Part shown: positions 19,480 to 28,242 of the stretch, one piece after another
How positions within the stretch are numbered: the stretch's first letter is position 1
Layout of the letters: each line of letters begins with the position of its first letter
Origin: Halorussus lipolyticus
GTDB taxonomy: Archaea; Halobacteriota; Halobacteria; Halobacteriales; Haladaptataceae
Reading direction: 5' to 3'
DNA length: 64,000 bases
Assembly (NCBI RefSeq): GCF_029338375.1
Contig: NZ_CP119804.1
Location: forward strand, 3,182,955 to 3,246,954
Program-made: the position numbers and the translations under genes
Notes under the pieces: model-generated
Database searches by the model: none
What the model saw: the letters and a program-made list of their open reading frames with translations, nothing else
What the model was told of the DNA's origin: nothing

Positions 19480-20223
19480 TCAGTCCAACTCGCCCTGCCG
19501 AATCGCTCGCTCCGCTTCTTCGAGCGCCGTCTCGCGGTCGAATCCGTCCACGATTTCCGTTAACTCGTCGTCACTCGCGCCCTGCAACTCCCGAGCGTGT
19601 TCGGTCACGTTCGGAATCGCCCGCATGATGTTGTCTACAATCGGAATCGTGGCGGTCTGGGCCGAGCGAGACATCGGATTCAGGTCCACGACGATTTCGG
19701 TCTTGCCCATCTCGGCCAGCGCCTCGGCCCGGTCGCCGTCTTCGAGTGGCACCACCACCACGTCGGCGTCGTGGATGCCCTCGGCGTCCACCTTGGCGCG
19801 CTCGTGTTCCAACCCCGGAATCCGAGCGTCCGCTGTGAGGCCCTTCACGTCCTCTGCGCCGTGTTCTCGCAGGTGGTCGGCGATGGCTTGCATGCGCTCG
19901 TCGGTCCGGTTGAACAGGTTCACTTCGATGTCGGCCCCCGTCGCCTCGGCCAACTCCACCATCTCGCCGGGCACGAGCGCCGCGACGTTGCCGTTGACCG
20001 AGAGGACCGCGTGGTCGGCCAGTAGCAACTGGGCGGCCGCTGTCCGCTCGGCCTCGTCGGCGCTCGGGATGGTCTGCTCGCCCAGCAAGTAGTCGTAGGC
20101 TTCGCCCCGGCCCTGCGCGATGAGGCCCTGTTGGCTGGTGATACCCTTCTCGACGCCCTCCTCGATTCGGTGGCGGGTCCGAAGCGACTGGGCGCGCGGG
20201 TGGTCGTCGGGAATCTCGGTCAT
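19480..20223 (-). CDS. 4-phosphopantoate--beta-alanine ligase (phosphopantothenate synthetase)
   Basis: The 247-residue enzyme (formerly DUF137) condenses 4-phosphopantoate with beta-alanine using ATP, the second step of the archaeal coenzyme A route that replaces bacterial PanC/CoaA. Conserved blocks include HPRAQSLRTRHRIEEGV near the N-terminus, AYDYLLGEQT, SVNGNVAALVPGEMVELAE, and the later KTEIVVDLNPMSRSAQTAT. It is the last gene of a minus-strand set with pantoate kinase and a SIMPL protein. The start at ATG 20223 gives normal family length. Confidence 0.93.
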   Translation of the reverse strand: MTEIPDDHPRAQSLRTRHRIEEGVEKGITSQQGLIAQGRGEAYDYLLGEQTIPSADEAERTAAAQLLLADHAVLSVNGNVAALVPGEMVELAEATGADIEVNLFNRTDERMQAIADHLREHGAEDVKGLTADARIPGLEHERAKVDAEGIHDADVVVVPLEDGDRAEALAEMGKTEIVVDLNPMSRSAQTATIPIVDNIMRAIPNVTEHARELQGASDDELTEIVDGFDRETALEEAERAIRQGELD

Positions 20224-20280
20224 ATCCGACGTTGGGCGGGGTAGCGGGAAAAATCGACCTATCTCGCGCTCGCCGACCGC

Positions 20281-20895
20281 TCACTCGTCGGCGAGTTCGT
20301 AGGTGACTTCAATCGACTCGGAGACCGGGATAGGACCGGGATGGACGTCGAGGTCCCCGCTCGACGCGAGGGCGTCGTCCACGATGCTCGACATCCCCGA
20401 CTCTCGTCCTCGGGCGGTGACCTCCTGCACGCCGCCGACGCTCAACTCCTCGGCGTCCGCGATTCGCTCGGCCTTCGCTCTGGCGCGGTCCATCGCGGCG
20501 TCGAGGGCGTCGGCCTCGAGTTGGGTCCGGGTCTCGTCGGACAGGCCGAACTCGACGCTGGGGACGGTCGCACCCGCGTCCGACGCCACCACGACGACCT
20601 CACGGACCGCCTCCGGCGCGCAATCGATGCGGAGTCGTTCGACCGCTCGGTACGCTTCGTCGGTTGCGGGGTCGAACGCCTGCGAGGAGTCCGCCACCTC
20701 CAGTTCAGTCGTCGCAATCCGGTCGGGGTCGAGTTCGGCGAGCGCCTCTCGAACGGCGGCCGCACAGCGCCGAGCGTTCTCCTGCGCAGAGGCGGCCGAC
20801 TCCCCTTCGCCGATGGCCGTCGCCTCGACGACCGCTTTCTCCGGCGACTGTTCGCACCGCCCCGCGGCGTCGGTCGTAATCGTGCGTCCGGTCAT
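20281..20895 (-). CDS. SIMPL (DUF541) domain protein
   Basis: The 204-residue protein starts at ATG 20893-20895 (MTGRTITTDAAGRCEQSPEK). It shows the SIMPL pattern: an N-terminal strand with AVVEATAIGEGESAASAQEN, a middle helix region, then TQLEADALDAAMDRARAKAE with ERIADAEELSVGGVQEVTAR, and a C-terminal VSESIEVTYEL strand. SIMPL proteins are mostly periplasmic in bacteria. Here no signal peptide or membrane helix is evident, so a cytosolic form is likely. It lies between pantoate kinase (41 bases upstream) and phosphopantothenate synthetase (57 bases downstream) on one strand. A role in CoA synthesis is only suggested by position. Confidence 0.82.
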   Translation of the reverse strand: MTGRTITTDAAGRCEQSPEKAVVEATAIGEGESAASAQENARRCAAAVREALAELDPDRIATTELEVADSSQAFDPATDEAYRAVERLRIDCAPEAVREVVVVASDAGATVPSVEFGLSDETRTQLEADALDAAMDRARAKAERIADAEELSVGGVQEVTARGRESGMSSIVDDALASSGDLDVHPGPIPVSESIEVTYELADE

Positions 20896-20936
20896 GGTGA
20901 CGAATCGACACAACGAATCGCCGACACAAAGTCGTT

Positions 20937-21773
20937 TCAGTCCATCTCCAACGTCGCGCCGGTGGGGTGGACCTCGCAGGCCTCGGCGTCGTACCCCGCC
21001 CGCGTCAGGCCGTTGCCGAGCGCGAAAATCGTCTCGCCGAGCATCGCCATCGCGGCCTCGCCGCCCTCGTCTGCCACGTCTTCCAGAACGTCCTCGACCC
21101 CCGGAGTCAGCAGGTCGGCCTCGCGGGCGAATTTCCGCGAGGACGCCAGCAGAGTGGGGAGGGTCGGCTTCTCCACGAGACGGACCAGCATGTCCACGCC
21201 GACTTCCGAGAGGCGGTCGGTGTTGCCCGCGAGGACCTCCTCGGTCGAGCGTTCCCCGAGGGTGAGATACTCCACCCGACTCCGGGCCGGAACGCCGTCC
21301 ATCCGGCCGTATTCGGGCGCACCGGGGTCGAGTCGAATCGGCACGCCGCCGCGGGCTTGGGCCACCACGTCGCCGAGTCCGGTCCCGGCCTCGACCTCCG
21401 CCGTGTGGGCGATGGTCACGAGTTCGTTCTCCGAGCGCCCGCAGTCGAAGGTCCGGTTGGCCGCCAGCGCGGTCCCGAGCGCCGCGGCCCCCGAGACGCC
21501 GAAGCCCGCGCCAATCGGCAGGTCGGTCGTGGCGGTCACGCGCGCCTCGACGCCGAGGTCGCCCAGCACTCGCGTCACCGCCTCGATGGCGGCCGGTTCG
21601 TCGTTCAACTGCATCGAGGTCTCCACGGCGGGTTCGACCTCGACGGTCACGCCCTCCGAGAGCGTCAGGCCAGCGCCCCGCGACCCGGCTTGCTCGGGGT
21701 CGTCGGCCTCGTGAACGCTGAAGAAGCCGGTGACGTGGCCCGGCACGAACGCCCGCGACGAGTCGTCGGTCAT
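20937..21773 (-). CDS. Pantoate kinase
   Basis: The 278-residue GHMP-superfamily kinase phosphorylates pantoate to 4-phosphopantoate, the first of the two archaeal steps that replace pantothenate synthetase and pantothenate kinase. The N-terminal FVPGHVTGFFSVHEADDP is the family start. The ATP-binding glycine-rich loop DLPIGAGFGVSGAAALGTAL is at about 104-123, followed by HTAEVEAGTGLGDV and a long C-terminal domain ending HPTGATLEMD. The enzyme for the next step is encoded two genes downstream in the same strand set. Confidence 0.92.
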   Translation of the reverse strand: MTDDSSRAFVPGHVTGFFSVHEADDPEQAGSRGAGLTLSEGVTVEVEPAVETSMQLNDEPAAIEAVTRVLGDLGVEARVTATTDLPIGAGFGVSGAAALGTALAANRTFDCGRSENELVTIAHTAEVEAGTGLGDVVAQARGGVPIRLDPGAPEYGRMDGVPARSRVEYLTLGERSTEEVLAGNTDRLSEVGVDMLVRLVEKPTLPTLLASSRKFAREADLLTPGVEDVLEDVADEGGEAAMAMLGETIFALGNGLTRAGYDAEACEVHPTGATLEMD

Positions 21774-21886
21774 GCTCTGGCCTTTCGCGTCACGCCGTAT
21801 AACGTTTATAATCTCTGTTGACTGCTAGAGTGGGATCGCCCTCATCCACAACTTCATAAGTGATTACGTCTTAGCACATTGCATAC

Positions 21887-22189
21887 ATGCCATCGATTAG
21901 TGCCCGCATTCCTGACGACGAGGAAGAAATCTTAGAAGAGGTCGCAGACCTGCTAGAAGAAGATAAGAGTACGACAATTCGAAAGGCGCTCCATCAAGGC
22001 CTTTACGACCTTCGCGTTCGTGTCGCAATAGAACGGTATCAATCAGGTGAGGTTTCGGTGAATGAAGCGGCCCGAATCGCGGGAGTCTCGCTCGGAGAGT
22101 GGTTCGAGATTGCCCGTGAGCGAAATTTAACTTCGCAGTTGTCTCCTGATGATTTGGAAGCCGACGCTGATGCCGCTCATGAGCTATGA
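21887..22189 (+). CDS. UPF0175 family antitoxin
   Basis: The 100-residue protein begins with a ribbon-helix-like segment (SISARIPDDEEEILEEVADL, then STTIRKALHQGLYDLR) followed by VSVNEAARIAGVSLGEWFEI, the helix-turn-helix typical of UPF0175. Such proteins act as antitoxins and usually repress their own promoter. The next gene, a PIN-domain protein, overlaps by four bases. Base composition is visibly less GC-rich than neighbouring genes, with many A/T third positions, consistent with acquisition. A TATA-like TTCATAAG lies at about 21852-21859, about 28 bases before the start. Confidence 0.85.
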   Translation: MPSISARIPDDEEEILEEVADLLEEDKSTTIRKALHQGLYDLRVRVAIERYQSGEVSVNEAARIAGVSLGEWFEIARERNLTSQLSPDDLEADADAAHEL

Positions 22190-22728
22190 GAAGACGAATT
22201 CTTGCCGATGCGACGGTACTTATTGCACTCGGTCAAATTGGGGAGCTTGACTTACTCACCTGTTTCGATGGTGAAATCAGCGTCGTCCCGAAGGTCGAAT
22301 CCGAAGTGACGACCGAACCAGCGAATACGAACCTCGAAAACTTTCTGGATCGTTATGAGTTTCCTCGTGTTGCCCGAGTTACTGAAAAAGGAACGGAAGC
22401 ACCAGATTATACAGAAGCAAAGCAGATTCTCGGCGAAAACGAAGTCAACGGTGACGTACAGATTCTCACAGCGATATTGGTAGACGAGAACCACGACGAA
22501 TTCGCTGTAATTTCTGACGACCAGCGCGTCCGTACCGTCTCGCGCCGACTTGGGGCAACCGTTACTGGAACAGTCGGTGTAATTGTACGTGCTGTAGATG
22601 AACGAAATATGACTGTTGAGGAGGGTAAAGGCCTCGTTCGTCGGGTTGACAGTCACGGTCTACACATGACCGGCGAACTTCGTGAAAAAGCGTACAAGTT
22701 GGTCGAAGAAGCCGCGGAAAACGAGTAG
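22186..22728 (+). CDS. PIN-domain toxin, DUF3368-like
   Basis: The 180-residue protein opens RRRILADATVLIALGQIGEL, where Asp8 would be the first PIN-domain acidic residue. It continues with DLLTCFDGEISVVPKVESEV and later FAVISDDQRVRTVSRRLGAT (acidic metal-binding pair DD) and GTVGVIVRAVDE, which is typical of DUF3368 toxins. PIN toxins are metal-dependent RNases. It overlaps the antitoxin gene by four bases, as expected for a co-translated pair, and shares its lower GC content. The acidic tail VEEAAENE is intact, and no frameshift is seen. It is convergent with aspS, whose stop is 5 bases beyond its own. Confidence 0.82.
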   Translation: MRRRILADATVLIALGQIGELDLLTCFDGEISVVPKVESEVTTEPANTNLENFLDRYEFPRVARVTEKGTEAPDYTEAKQILGENEVNGDVQILTAILVDENHDEFAVISDDQRVRTVSRRLGATVTGTVGVIVRAVDERNMTVEEGKGLVRRVDSHGLHMTGELREKAYKLVEEAAENE

Positions 22729-22733
22729 TTGGT

Positions 22734-24035
22734 TTACGGACTCAGACGCTGACGGTCTCGCGGGAAGAGGACGGCCTCGCGGATGTTCTCCAGTCCGAGC
22801 ATCGTCATGATGAGGCGCTCGCCGCCGAGACCCCATCCGGCGTGGGGCGGCATGCCGTACTTGAACATCTTGGTGTAGTACTCGAAGGCGTCGGGGTCGA
22901 GTCCCTGCTGTTCGAAGCCTTCGACCAGCTTGTCGTAGCGGTGTTCACGCTGGCCGCCCGAGACGAGTTCCATGTTCGGGTGCATCATGTCGAACCCGGT
23001 CGAGAGCTGTTCGTCGTCGTCGTGGTCCTTGATGTAGAAGGGCTTGATTTCGCTGGGCCAGTCGGTGATGAAGTAGTGGGAGCCAACGTCCTCGCCGAGT
23101 GCCTTCTCGCCCTCGGTGGGCAGGTCGTCGCCCCAGACCAACTGCTCGTCGAGTTCGCCCGTGGCGTTGATGCGCTCGATGGCCTCCTCGTAAGTGAGTC
23201 GCGGGAAGTCGCCCTCCGGGACCTCGAAGTCGTCGTATCCGAGTGCTTCCAGTTCCTCCTGACAGTTCTCGGCGACGCCCTCGTAGGCAGACTTGACGAC
23301 GTGTTCGCAGGCGTCCATCGCGTCCTCGTGGTCGTAGAAGGCGCTCTCGAAGTCGATGGAGGTCGCTTCGTTGAGGTGCCGGGGCGTGTTGTGTTCCTCG
23401 GCGCGGAAGATGGGACCGACTTCGAAGACTCGTTCGAGACCGGAGCCGACCATCAGTTGCTTGAACAACTGGGGCGACTGGTTCATGAACGCTTCCTGCC
23501 CGAAGTACGTGATGGGGAACAGTTCGGTGCCGCCCTCGGTGCCCGTCGCCACGATTTTCGGCGTGTTGATTTCGGTCGAACCGAGATTGCGGAAGGCCTC
23601 GCGGACCGACCGCAGGACCTCGGCGCGAATCTCGAAGATGGCCTTGGTCTCGTCCTTCCGGAGGTCGAGGGTGCGGTTGTCGAGGCGCGTCGAGAGGTCG
23701 GCGTCCACCTTACCCGAGGGGTCAAGCGGGAGTTCGGGGTCGGCGTCGGCGATGACCTCGACCGATTCGGGGACGATTTCGACGCCGGTCGGGGCGCGTT
23801 CTTCCTCCTCGACGTCGCCAGTCACCTTGACGACGCTCTCGCGGTTGACGTTGATGCCGGTCTCCACGAGGTCGTCGTCCATCTCGTCCTTCTCGAACTT
23901 GACCTGAATCTTGCCGGTCGTGTCGCGGACGATGAGGAATGCGATGCCACCGAGGTCGCGGATTTCGTGTGCCCAGCCGGCGACCGTCGCGGTCTCGCCG
24001 GGTTCGGCGTCGGCCGTGTACGTTCGGTCTTCCAT
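22734..24035 (-). CDS. aspS: Aspartate--tRNA(Asp/Asn) ligase, non-discriminating type
   Basis: The 433-residue class II synthetase starts at ATG 24033-24035 ([20 protein letters not shown]). The OB-fold anticodon domain holds [12 protein letters not shown] with His23 and [11 protein letters not shown] with Pro82. These positions correspond, from published work on Deinococcus and Thermococcus AspRS, to the residues that separate non-discriminating (His, Pro) from discriminating enzymes. Catalytic motifs are [13 protein letters not shown] (motif 2) and [11 protein letters not shown] (motif 3). It should charge both tRNA-Asp and tRNA-Asn; Asp-tRNA-Asn is then amidated by GatCAB, whose B subunit is encoded at 33.8-35.3 kb. 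The gene is convergent with the PIN toxin gene. Confidence 0.95.
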   Translation of the reverse strand: MEDRTYTADAEPGETATVAGWAHEIRDLGGIAFLIVRDTTGKIQVKFEKDEMDDDLVETGINVNRESVVKVTGDVEEEERAPTGVEIVPESVEVIADADPELPLDPSGKVDADLSTRLDNRTLDLRKDETKAIFEIRAEVLRSVREAFRNLGSTEINTPKIVATGTEGGTELFPITYFGQEAFMNQSPQLFKQLMVGSGLERVFEVGPIFRAEEHNTPRHLNEATSIDFESAFYDHEDAMDACEHVVKSAYEGVAENCQEELEALGYDDFEVPEGDFPRLTYEEAIERINATGELDEQLVWGDDLPTEGEKALGEDVGSHYFITDWPSEIKPFYIKDHDDDEQLSTGFDMMHPNMELVSGGQREHRYDKLVEGFEQQGLDPDAFEYYTKMFKYGMPPHAGWGLGGERLIMTMLGLENIREAVLFPRDRQRLSP

Positions 24036-24135
24036 GGGTCTGAGTTTCTGCGGCGTTCTCTTAAACGCCGTCATTTCGTCGGAAGGAAATCGCTCGCAAA
24101 CCCACGTATGCTTTCCGGAAGTGTGTTCCTTGTTC

Positions 24136-24777
24136 TCACTCCTTCCGGGTCGTCATCCCCACTGCGACCGCTTCGATGAGCGCGTCCCGGACCGCACGGT
24201 AGAAGGTCTCGTCGCCGAAGTCGTCCTTGCGGTAGGCGACGAACTTCACGACGCCCATCGCGGCCGACAGGACCTCGGGGTCACCCTCGCGGAGTCGGCC
24301 CTCGGCTTGCCACTTTTCGACGTAGGGAACGATGTAGCTCAGGGACTGAGAGCGCTCTTCTCGTAGCTCCTCGCCGCTGAACTGGGCCATCAGGCGCGAG
24401 AGGTCGTCGTCCACGACCAGTCGCCGGACGAGTGGATTGGTCTCGATTTCCTCACAGAGGAGCGTCAGGAAGGCGACGATGGCCTCCTCCGGGTCAAGGG
24501 AGTCCTCGTCGCCAGCGTCCTCGGCGTCACCGACGCGCTCGAAGGACTCAGCGACGAGTTCAGTGGCGAGATGTTCGCCTTCGTCGCGGAGAATCTCGAA
24601 GTAGAGTTGCTCCTTCGAGTCGTAGAACCGGTAGAAGGTCCCGTTGGCGATGCCCGCGGGGTCAGTGAGGTCGCCGATGGTGGTCTTGTCGAGGCCGTAG
24701 CGCGCGAACAGTTCTCGGCCGGTCTCGCGGAGTTGCCCCCGAATCCGGTCGCGTTCGGCGTCGTCGAAGCCCGCCAT
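24136..24777 (-). CDS. TetR/AcrR family transcriptional regulator
   Basis: The 213-residue regulator has an N-terminal TetR HTH ([20 protein letters not shown], then [20 protein letters not shown] and [16 protein letters not shown]) and a long helical C-terminal ligand-binding domain. Its start codon overlaps the stop of the ABC permease gene by one base (TGATG), so it is the third gene of an exporter operon. It probably represses that operon in response to a transported compound. A perfect palindrome next to the operon's first start codon is a candidate operator. The ligand is unknown. Confidence 0.9.
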   Translation of the reverse strand: MAGFDDAERDRIRGQLRETGRELFARYGLDKTTIGDLTDPAGIANGTFYRFYDSKEQLYFEILRDEGEHLATELVAESFERVGDAEDAGDEDSLDPEEAIVAFLTLLCEEIETNPLVRRLVVDDDLSRLMAQFSGEELREERSQSLSYIVPYVEKWQAEGRLREGDPEVLSAAMGVVKFVAYRKDDFGDETFYRAVRDALIEAVAVGMTTRKE

Positions 24778-25583
24778 CAGATGTCCTTCCTCCGGAACCA
24801 GACCGCGCTGAGCGCGACGAGCGCAACTGTCGCCGTGAGCAGAACGAGGGCACCCACCCAGTCGTACTCGCCGGAGACCAAGATTGCGGTGGGGTCGTAG
24901 TATCGGGTCGGGCTAATCGCGCCCAGCCATCCCGCGTCGGCGGATTCGCTGACCGTATCCAGCAGGAACAGACCGAAGATGGCCCCGAGTCCGCCGCGCT
25001 TGGCCACGTCGGAGTTGGCGGACGCGACCGAGAGGAGCAAGCCGATTGCGCCGCAGGCCAGCAAGTAGGGCACGGACAGCAGGTGGACCACAACGAGGTC
25101 AGCGAGAGAGATGGACTCGCCGATGGCCAGCACGGTGACGTAGACTGCGATACCGACGACGAGGTTGACCGCGAGGACGACCGGCACCAGCGAGGCGAAC
25201 TTCTCGACCACGACGCGGGACCGCGAAACCGGCGCGGCCAGCAGAATATCCATTCGGCCGCGTTCGACGTCGCCCGCAATCAGGCCGCCAGCGAGGTACG
25301 CTGTGTAGATGCCCAGCAGGAGCAACCAGAAGAACTGGTAGAGTTCGACCGCCAGAAAGCCCTCGATGGTAGTGATGGAGAAGGCACCGGTCGCGCCGAA
25401 CGCCGTCTGCATCGCGGGCGGCAGACTCTCCATGTAGGCGTCCAAATCCGCGCCGGAGTTGGCGATGGAGGGGAACAGCGCGACGAACAGCAACGACATC
25501 ACGGCCAGCAGGGCCGAGAGGACGAGCGCGCCGCGAATCCGGCGCTCGGACTCGTAGGTGGCGATGTCAAGCATCGGACTCAC
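24777..25583 (-). CDS. ABC-2 type transporter permease
   Basis: The 268-residue integral membrane protein has about six helices: one after the N-terminus (RGALVLSALLAVMSLLFVAL), an extracellular loop, then helices around FFWLLLLGIYTAYLAGGLIA, VVLAVNLVVGIAVYVTVLA, LLSVPYLLACGAIGLLLSV, and two near the end. The segment GDVERGRMDILLAAPVSRSR is the cytosolic loop typical of ABC-2 permeases. ATG 25572-25574 (MLDIATYESERR) may be the true start, since the longer start at 25583 overlaps the ATPase gene by 17 bases. It pairs with the upstream ATPase and the downstream TetR regulator. Confidence 0.88.
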   Translation of the reverse strand: MSPMLDIATYESERRIRGALVLSALLAVMSLLFVALFPSIANSGADLDAYMESLPPAMQTAFGATGAFSITTIEGFLAVELYQFFWLLLLGIYTAYLAGGLIAGDVERGRMDILLAAPVSRSRVVVEKFASLVPVVLAVNLVVGIAVYVTVLAIGESISLADLVVVHLLSVPYLLACGAIGLLLSVASANSDVAKRGGLGAIFGLFLLDTVSESADAGWLGAISPTRYYDPTAILVSGEYDWVGALVLLTATVALVALSAVWFRRKDI

Positions 25584-26514
25584 CTCGGGTCGAGACCGCC
25601 GCGGTCGGCGACGCCGCGGGGTCTCGGTCGCTCGCCGGTCCCGCGTCGTAGAACTTCATGAACACGTCTTCGAGCGGGGCCTCCTCGATTTCGAGGTCCC
25701 GAACGTGGTAGTTCCCGAGGTGGTCCAGCAGGGCGTCGTACTCGCCGGTGAACATGAACGAGGCGTCCCCGTCGCCGACTTCGAGGTCGTGGACGCCCGA
25801 GAGGGCGAAGTCCGCGGGGTCCAGCGACTCGGCCACGCTGACGTGGACGCGCTTGCCACTCCGGTCCAATAGCTCCTCGACGCCCTCCAGCGCGACGAGG
25901 TGGCCGTCCCTGACGATGCCCACCCGGTCACAGACCTTCCGGACCTCGCTCAGGATGTGACTGGAGAAGAAGAACGTGGTGCCCCGCGCCTGTTCGTCCT
26001 CGATGAACTCGTAGAGGCGCTCCTGCATCAGGGGGTCCAACCCGGAGGTGGGTTCGTCCATGACGACCAAATCCGGGTCGTGCATGAACGCCAACACCAG
26101 CGCGAGTTTCTGGCGGTTTCCGGTGGAGTACTCGCCGATTTCGCGGTCGATGGGCGGGTCGAACGCTTCGAGGAGTTCGTCGCTTCGCTCGTCGCCCTTC
26201 AACTCGCCGTGGTACCGAATCAGTCGCCGTCCGGTGGTTCCCTCGTCGAAGCCGGGACTGCTCGGTAGGTAGCCGATTCTGCGCTTGGCCTCGATGAGGG
26301 CCTCCTCGTCGGTCACGTCCCGACCGAGGAGCGTCGCCGACCCGCGGGTCGGGGAGATGAACCCCAGCAGGGTCCGGATGGCCGTGGTCTTGCCCGCACC
26401 GTTGGGTCCGAGGAAGCCGAAGACCTCGCCCTCGCGCACCGACAGCGAGAGGTCCTCGATGCCGCGGGTCTCCCCGTAGTACTTCGTCAGGTCGGTCGTC
26501 TCGATGGCGCTCAT
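25567..26514 (-). CDS. ABC transporter ATP-binding protein (ABC-2 exporter)
   Basis: The 315-residue ATPase starts at ATG 26512-26514 (MSAIETTDLTKYYGETRG). Walker A GPNGAGKT lies at about 36-43, a modified signature motif is YSTGNRQKLALVLAF, and Walker B LVVMDEPTSGLD is followed by the H-loop SSHIL. The C-terminal extension after residue 220 resembles that of drug or antibiotic exporter ATPases. It is the first gene of the operon with permease and TetR regulator. The extension upstream of 26514 is not conserved, and a 14-base perfect palindrome begins directly at the start codon's 5' side. Confidence 0.92.
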   Translation of the reverse strand: MSAIETTDLTKYYGETRGIEDLSLSVREGEVFGFLGPNGAGKTTAIRTLLGFISPTRGSATLLGRDVTDEEALIEAKRRIGYLPSSPGFDEGTTGRRLIRYHGELKGDERSDELLEAFDPPIDREIGEYSTGNRQKLALVLAFMHDPDLVVMDEPTSGLDPLMQERLYEFIEDEQARGTTFFFSSHILSEVRKVCDRVGIVRDGHLVALEGVEELLDRSGKRVHVSVAESLDPADFALSGVHDLEVGDGDASFMFTGEYDALLDHLGNYHVRDLEIEEAPLEDVFMKFYDAGPASDRDPAASPTAAVSTRGESDA

Positions 26515-26528
26515 TCGAAGTACTTCGA
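26515..26528. promoter_or_regulatory. Candidate operator: perfect 14-bp palindrome
   Basis: TCGAAGTACTTCGA is a perfect palindrome abutting the ATG of the ABC ATPase gene. A second, looser inverted repeat with GTGAAT and GTTCAC arms lies at about 26532-26563. Both would sit across the transcription start region, so binding of the operon's TetR protein there could block transcription. Confidence 0.4.
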
Positions 26529-26832
26529 CCCGTGAATAGATGAATGGTTCGGTTATTCGTTCACAAGATTCGGAATCCGGGTTGAGAGTCGCCAGCGTGG
26601 TCAAAACCGACAGGGGACTCGGAATAGGCGAGTATCTGCCCGTCCACCGTCGAGTGCGCTCGGTGGAATCTGCTGTCTCACCTGCTCTTGTTGTTCTAAG
26701 CGCGAGGGTTTCGAGGTCGAAGTCACGGCCTCAGCAGTCCGCTCCAAAATAGACAAACAAAAACAATGCTAAAAGATGTAAAAACAATTTCTAAACATAG
26801 AAAATGTGGGTGCTGTCTGGAGAACCAGACTC
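26515..26832. other. Intergenic region between exporter operon and GGGP synthase
   Basis: No gene is supported in these 318 bases. The left end holds the operator-like palindromes; the right end (about 26750-26805) is A-rich on the plus strand, so it gives T-rich sequence at the 3' end of the GGGP synthase message, suitable for termination. Confidence 0.6.
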
Positions 26833-27558
26833 TCAAACCGACTCGGGAGCGGCCGCTTTGGCGTCCTGCGCGGCCTCGACGGTCTCGCGCACCGCCTCGA
26901 CGCCCTCGTCGTGAACCAAGTCGCCGACGACGATGGTGTCTGCCCGCTCGGCCATCGTCCGGGCCGAGTCGTAGTCGTGGATGCCCCCGCCGTAGAACAG
27001 CGTGGCCTCCTCCAGCGCGTCGGCCGCAGACTCGACCACATCGGGGTCGCCGTACATCCCCGAGTACTCGACGTAGACGATTTCTTGGCCGTACATCTGC
27101 TCTGCGACCTCGGCGTAGGCCGCCACGTCCTCGGGCGTCTGGTCGCAGTCGGCGTCGGTGAGTTGGGCCACGCTGGCCTCGGGATTCATGATGATGTAGG
27201 CCTCGGTGGTCGTCCGGTCCCAGTTCACGTCGCTCGATTTTATCCACTCTTTGTGGAATCCGGTGGCCCACGCGATGTCCCCGGCGTTGAGGACAATCGG
27301 CACCAGATAGCCGTCGAGGTCGTCGTCGTCCACCACGACCGCCGGGTTGCTCGGTTCCTGATACAGCGGCACGTCGTACTTCGCGCAGGCGTCGATGACT
27401 CGCTGCATCTTCTCTTGGGTCATGTCGAGCGTCCCGCCGATTTCGAGGGCGTCGGTACCGGTCTCGCAGACGTCCTCGAAGGTCTCGCCCTCCGCGAGCG
27501 TCTTGTCGGGGTCCAACTTGACGATGTGGTCCCAGTCGGTCCACGGTGAAGTAGTCAT
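26833..27558 (-). CDS. Phosphoglycerol geranylgeranyltransferase (GGGP synthase)
   Basis: The 241-residue TIM-barrel prenyltransferase joins geranylgeranyl diphosphate to glycerol-1-phosphate, the first committed step of archaeal ether lipid synthesis. Characteristic blocks are [13 protein letters not shown], the [14 protein letters not shown] region, [42 protein letters not shown] and the phosphate-binding [12 protein letters not shown]. It matches the haloarchaeal group I enzymes in length. The start ATG 27556-27558 is preceded by a gene-poor region. The gene is transcribed alone. Confidence 0.93.
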   Translation of the reverse strand: MTTSPWTDWDHIVKLDPDKTLAEGETFEDVCETGTDALEIGGTLDMTQEKMQRVIDACAKYDVPLYQEPSNPAVVVDDDDLDGYLVPIVLNAGDIAWATGFHKEWIKSSDVNWDRTTTEAYIIMNPEASVAQLTDADCDQTPEDVAAYAEVAEQMYGQEIVYVEYSGMYGDPDVVESAADALEEATLFYGGGIHDYDSARTMAERADTIVVGDLVHDEGVEAVRETVEAAQDAKAAAPESV

Positions 27559-27783
27559 TGTTCGTGTAAACCAGAGTGTGTGCTAAAACCGCTTCGAAAC
27601 CGGCTTTCGCCCGCTCGGCGTTCGACTCGTCGCTGTGTCGCGTCTGCTCCGCGTGTTTTCGCCCTCCACGTCCTCGTGTCTGCCTGCCGAGGAGCGACCC
27701 GGTGGCGGTACGACCCGTCGGACCCGATACATTCCAGCTGTAAATAATACAACCTATTAGTCAGGAGTAGTTACTATTTCAAC

Positions 27784-28164
27784 ATGGGCGATGAAAAACT
27801 CTCCCGACGAGCGATTCTGAACAGCGCGGCAAAAGCTGGCGGCGTCGGAGCGGCGGTTTCGTTCGGTGCCATCGGTAGCGTCTCGGCGACTACCGACGAC
27901 ACCGAGACGGAATCGGTCGAAACGCAGTGTACCGACGGCGAGTACACCGTCGTCGAGGAGTGTACCTGCGTGGACCTCAGCGAGGAGTGCGACGACCCGC
28001 CGAACAGTCCCACTCTCTACTACGAGGTCAACTGGGAGTACCGAGACTACTGCGACGACGGTCTGAACGGTTGGTACGCCGCCAGCGCCACGTGTGGCTA
28101 CACGGCCGACTGCTCGCTCCCGAAGTGCAACGACGACCAGACCCGTCCCTGCGACGGCGTTTAA
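27784..28164 (+). CDS. Tat-exported cysteine-rich small protein, unknown function
   Basis: The 126-residue protein begins with a twin-arginine signal: SRRAIL at residues 7-12, a hydrophobic stretch to about residue 34 and a likely cleavage after SVSA (residue 35). The mature about 91 residues contain nine cysteines (49, 60, 62, 69, 90, 104, 110, 115, 123) and are acidic and rich in Tyr/Trp (YYEVNWEYRDYC). Folded, disulfide-rich mini-proteins of this size exported by Tat include halocin C8. The layout is similar, but I see no sequence identity with it and no immunity or transporter gene beside it. An odd cysteine count could allow a metal site or dimer. It is monocistronic, facing away from GGGP synthase. 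Confidence 0.75.
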   Translation: MGDEKLSRRAILNSAAKAGGVGAAVSFGAIGSVSATTDDTETESVETQCTDGEYTVVEECTCVDLSEECDDPPNSPTLYYEVNWEYRDYCDDGLNGWYAASATCGYTADCSLPKCNDDQTRPCDGV

Positions 28165-28242
28165 AGGCGGTTCCGACGCAGTTCTTTTCCGAAAAGGGCG
28201 GACACGACTGACTCCTCGGAGTCGCGTCTCCTCGGTCAGTGA

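Noticed and set aside
27784..28164. Calling the Cys-rich secreted protein a halocin
   Set aside because: It shares only the general layout with halocin C8; there is no sequence identity I can point to and no immunity gene.
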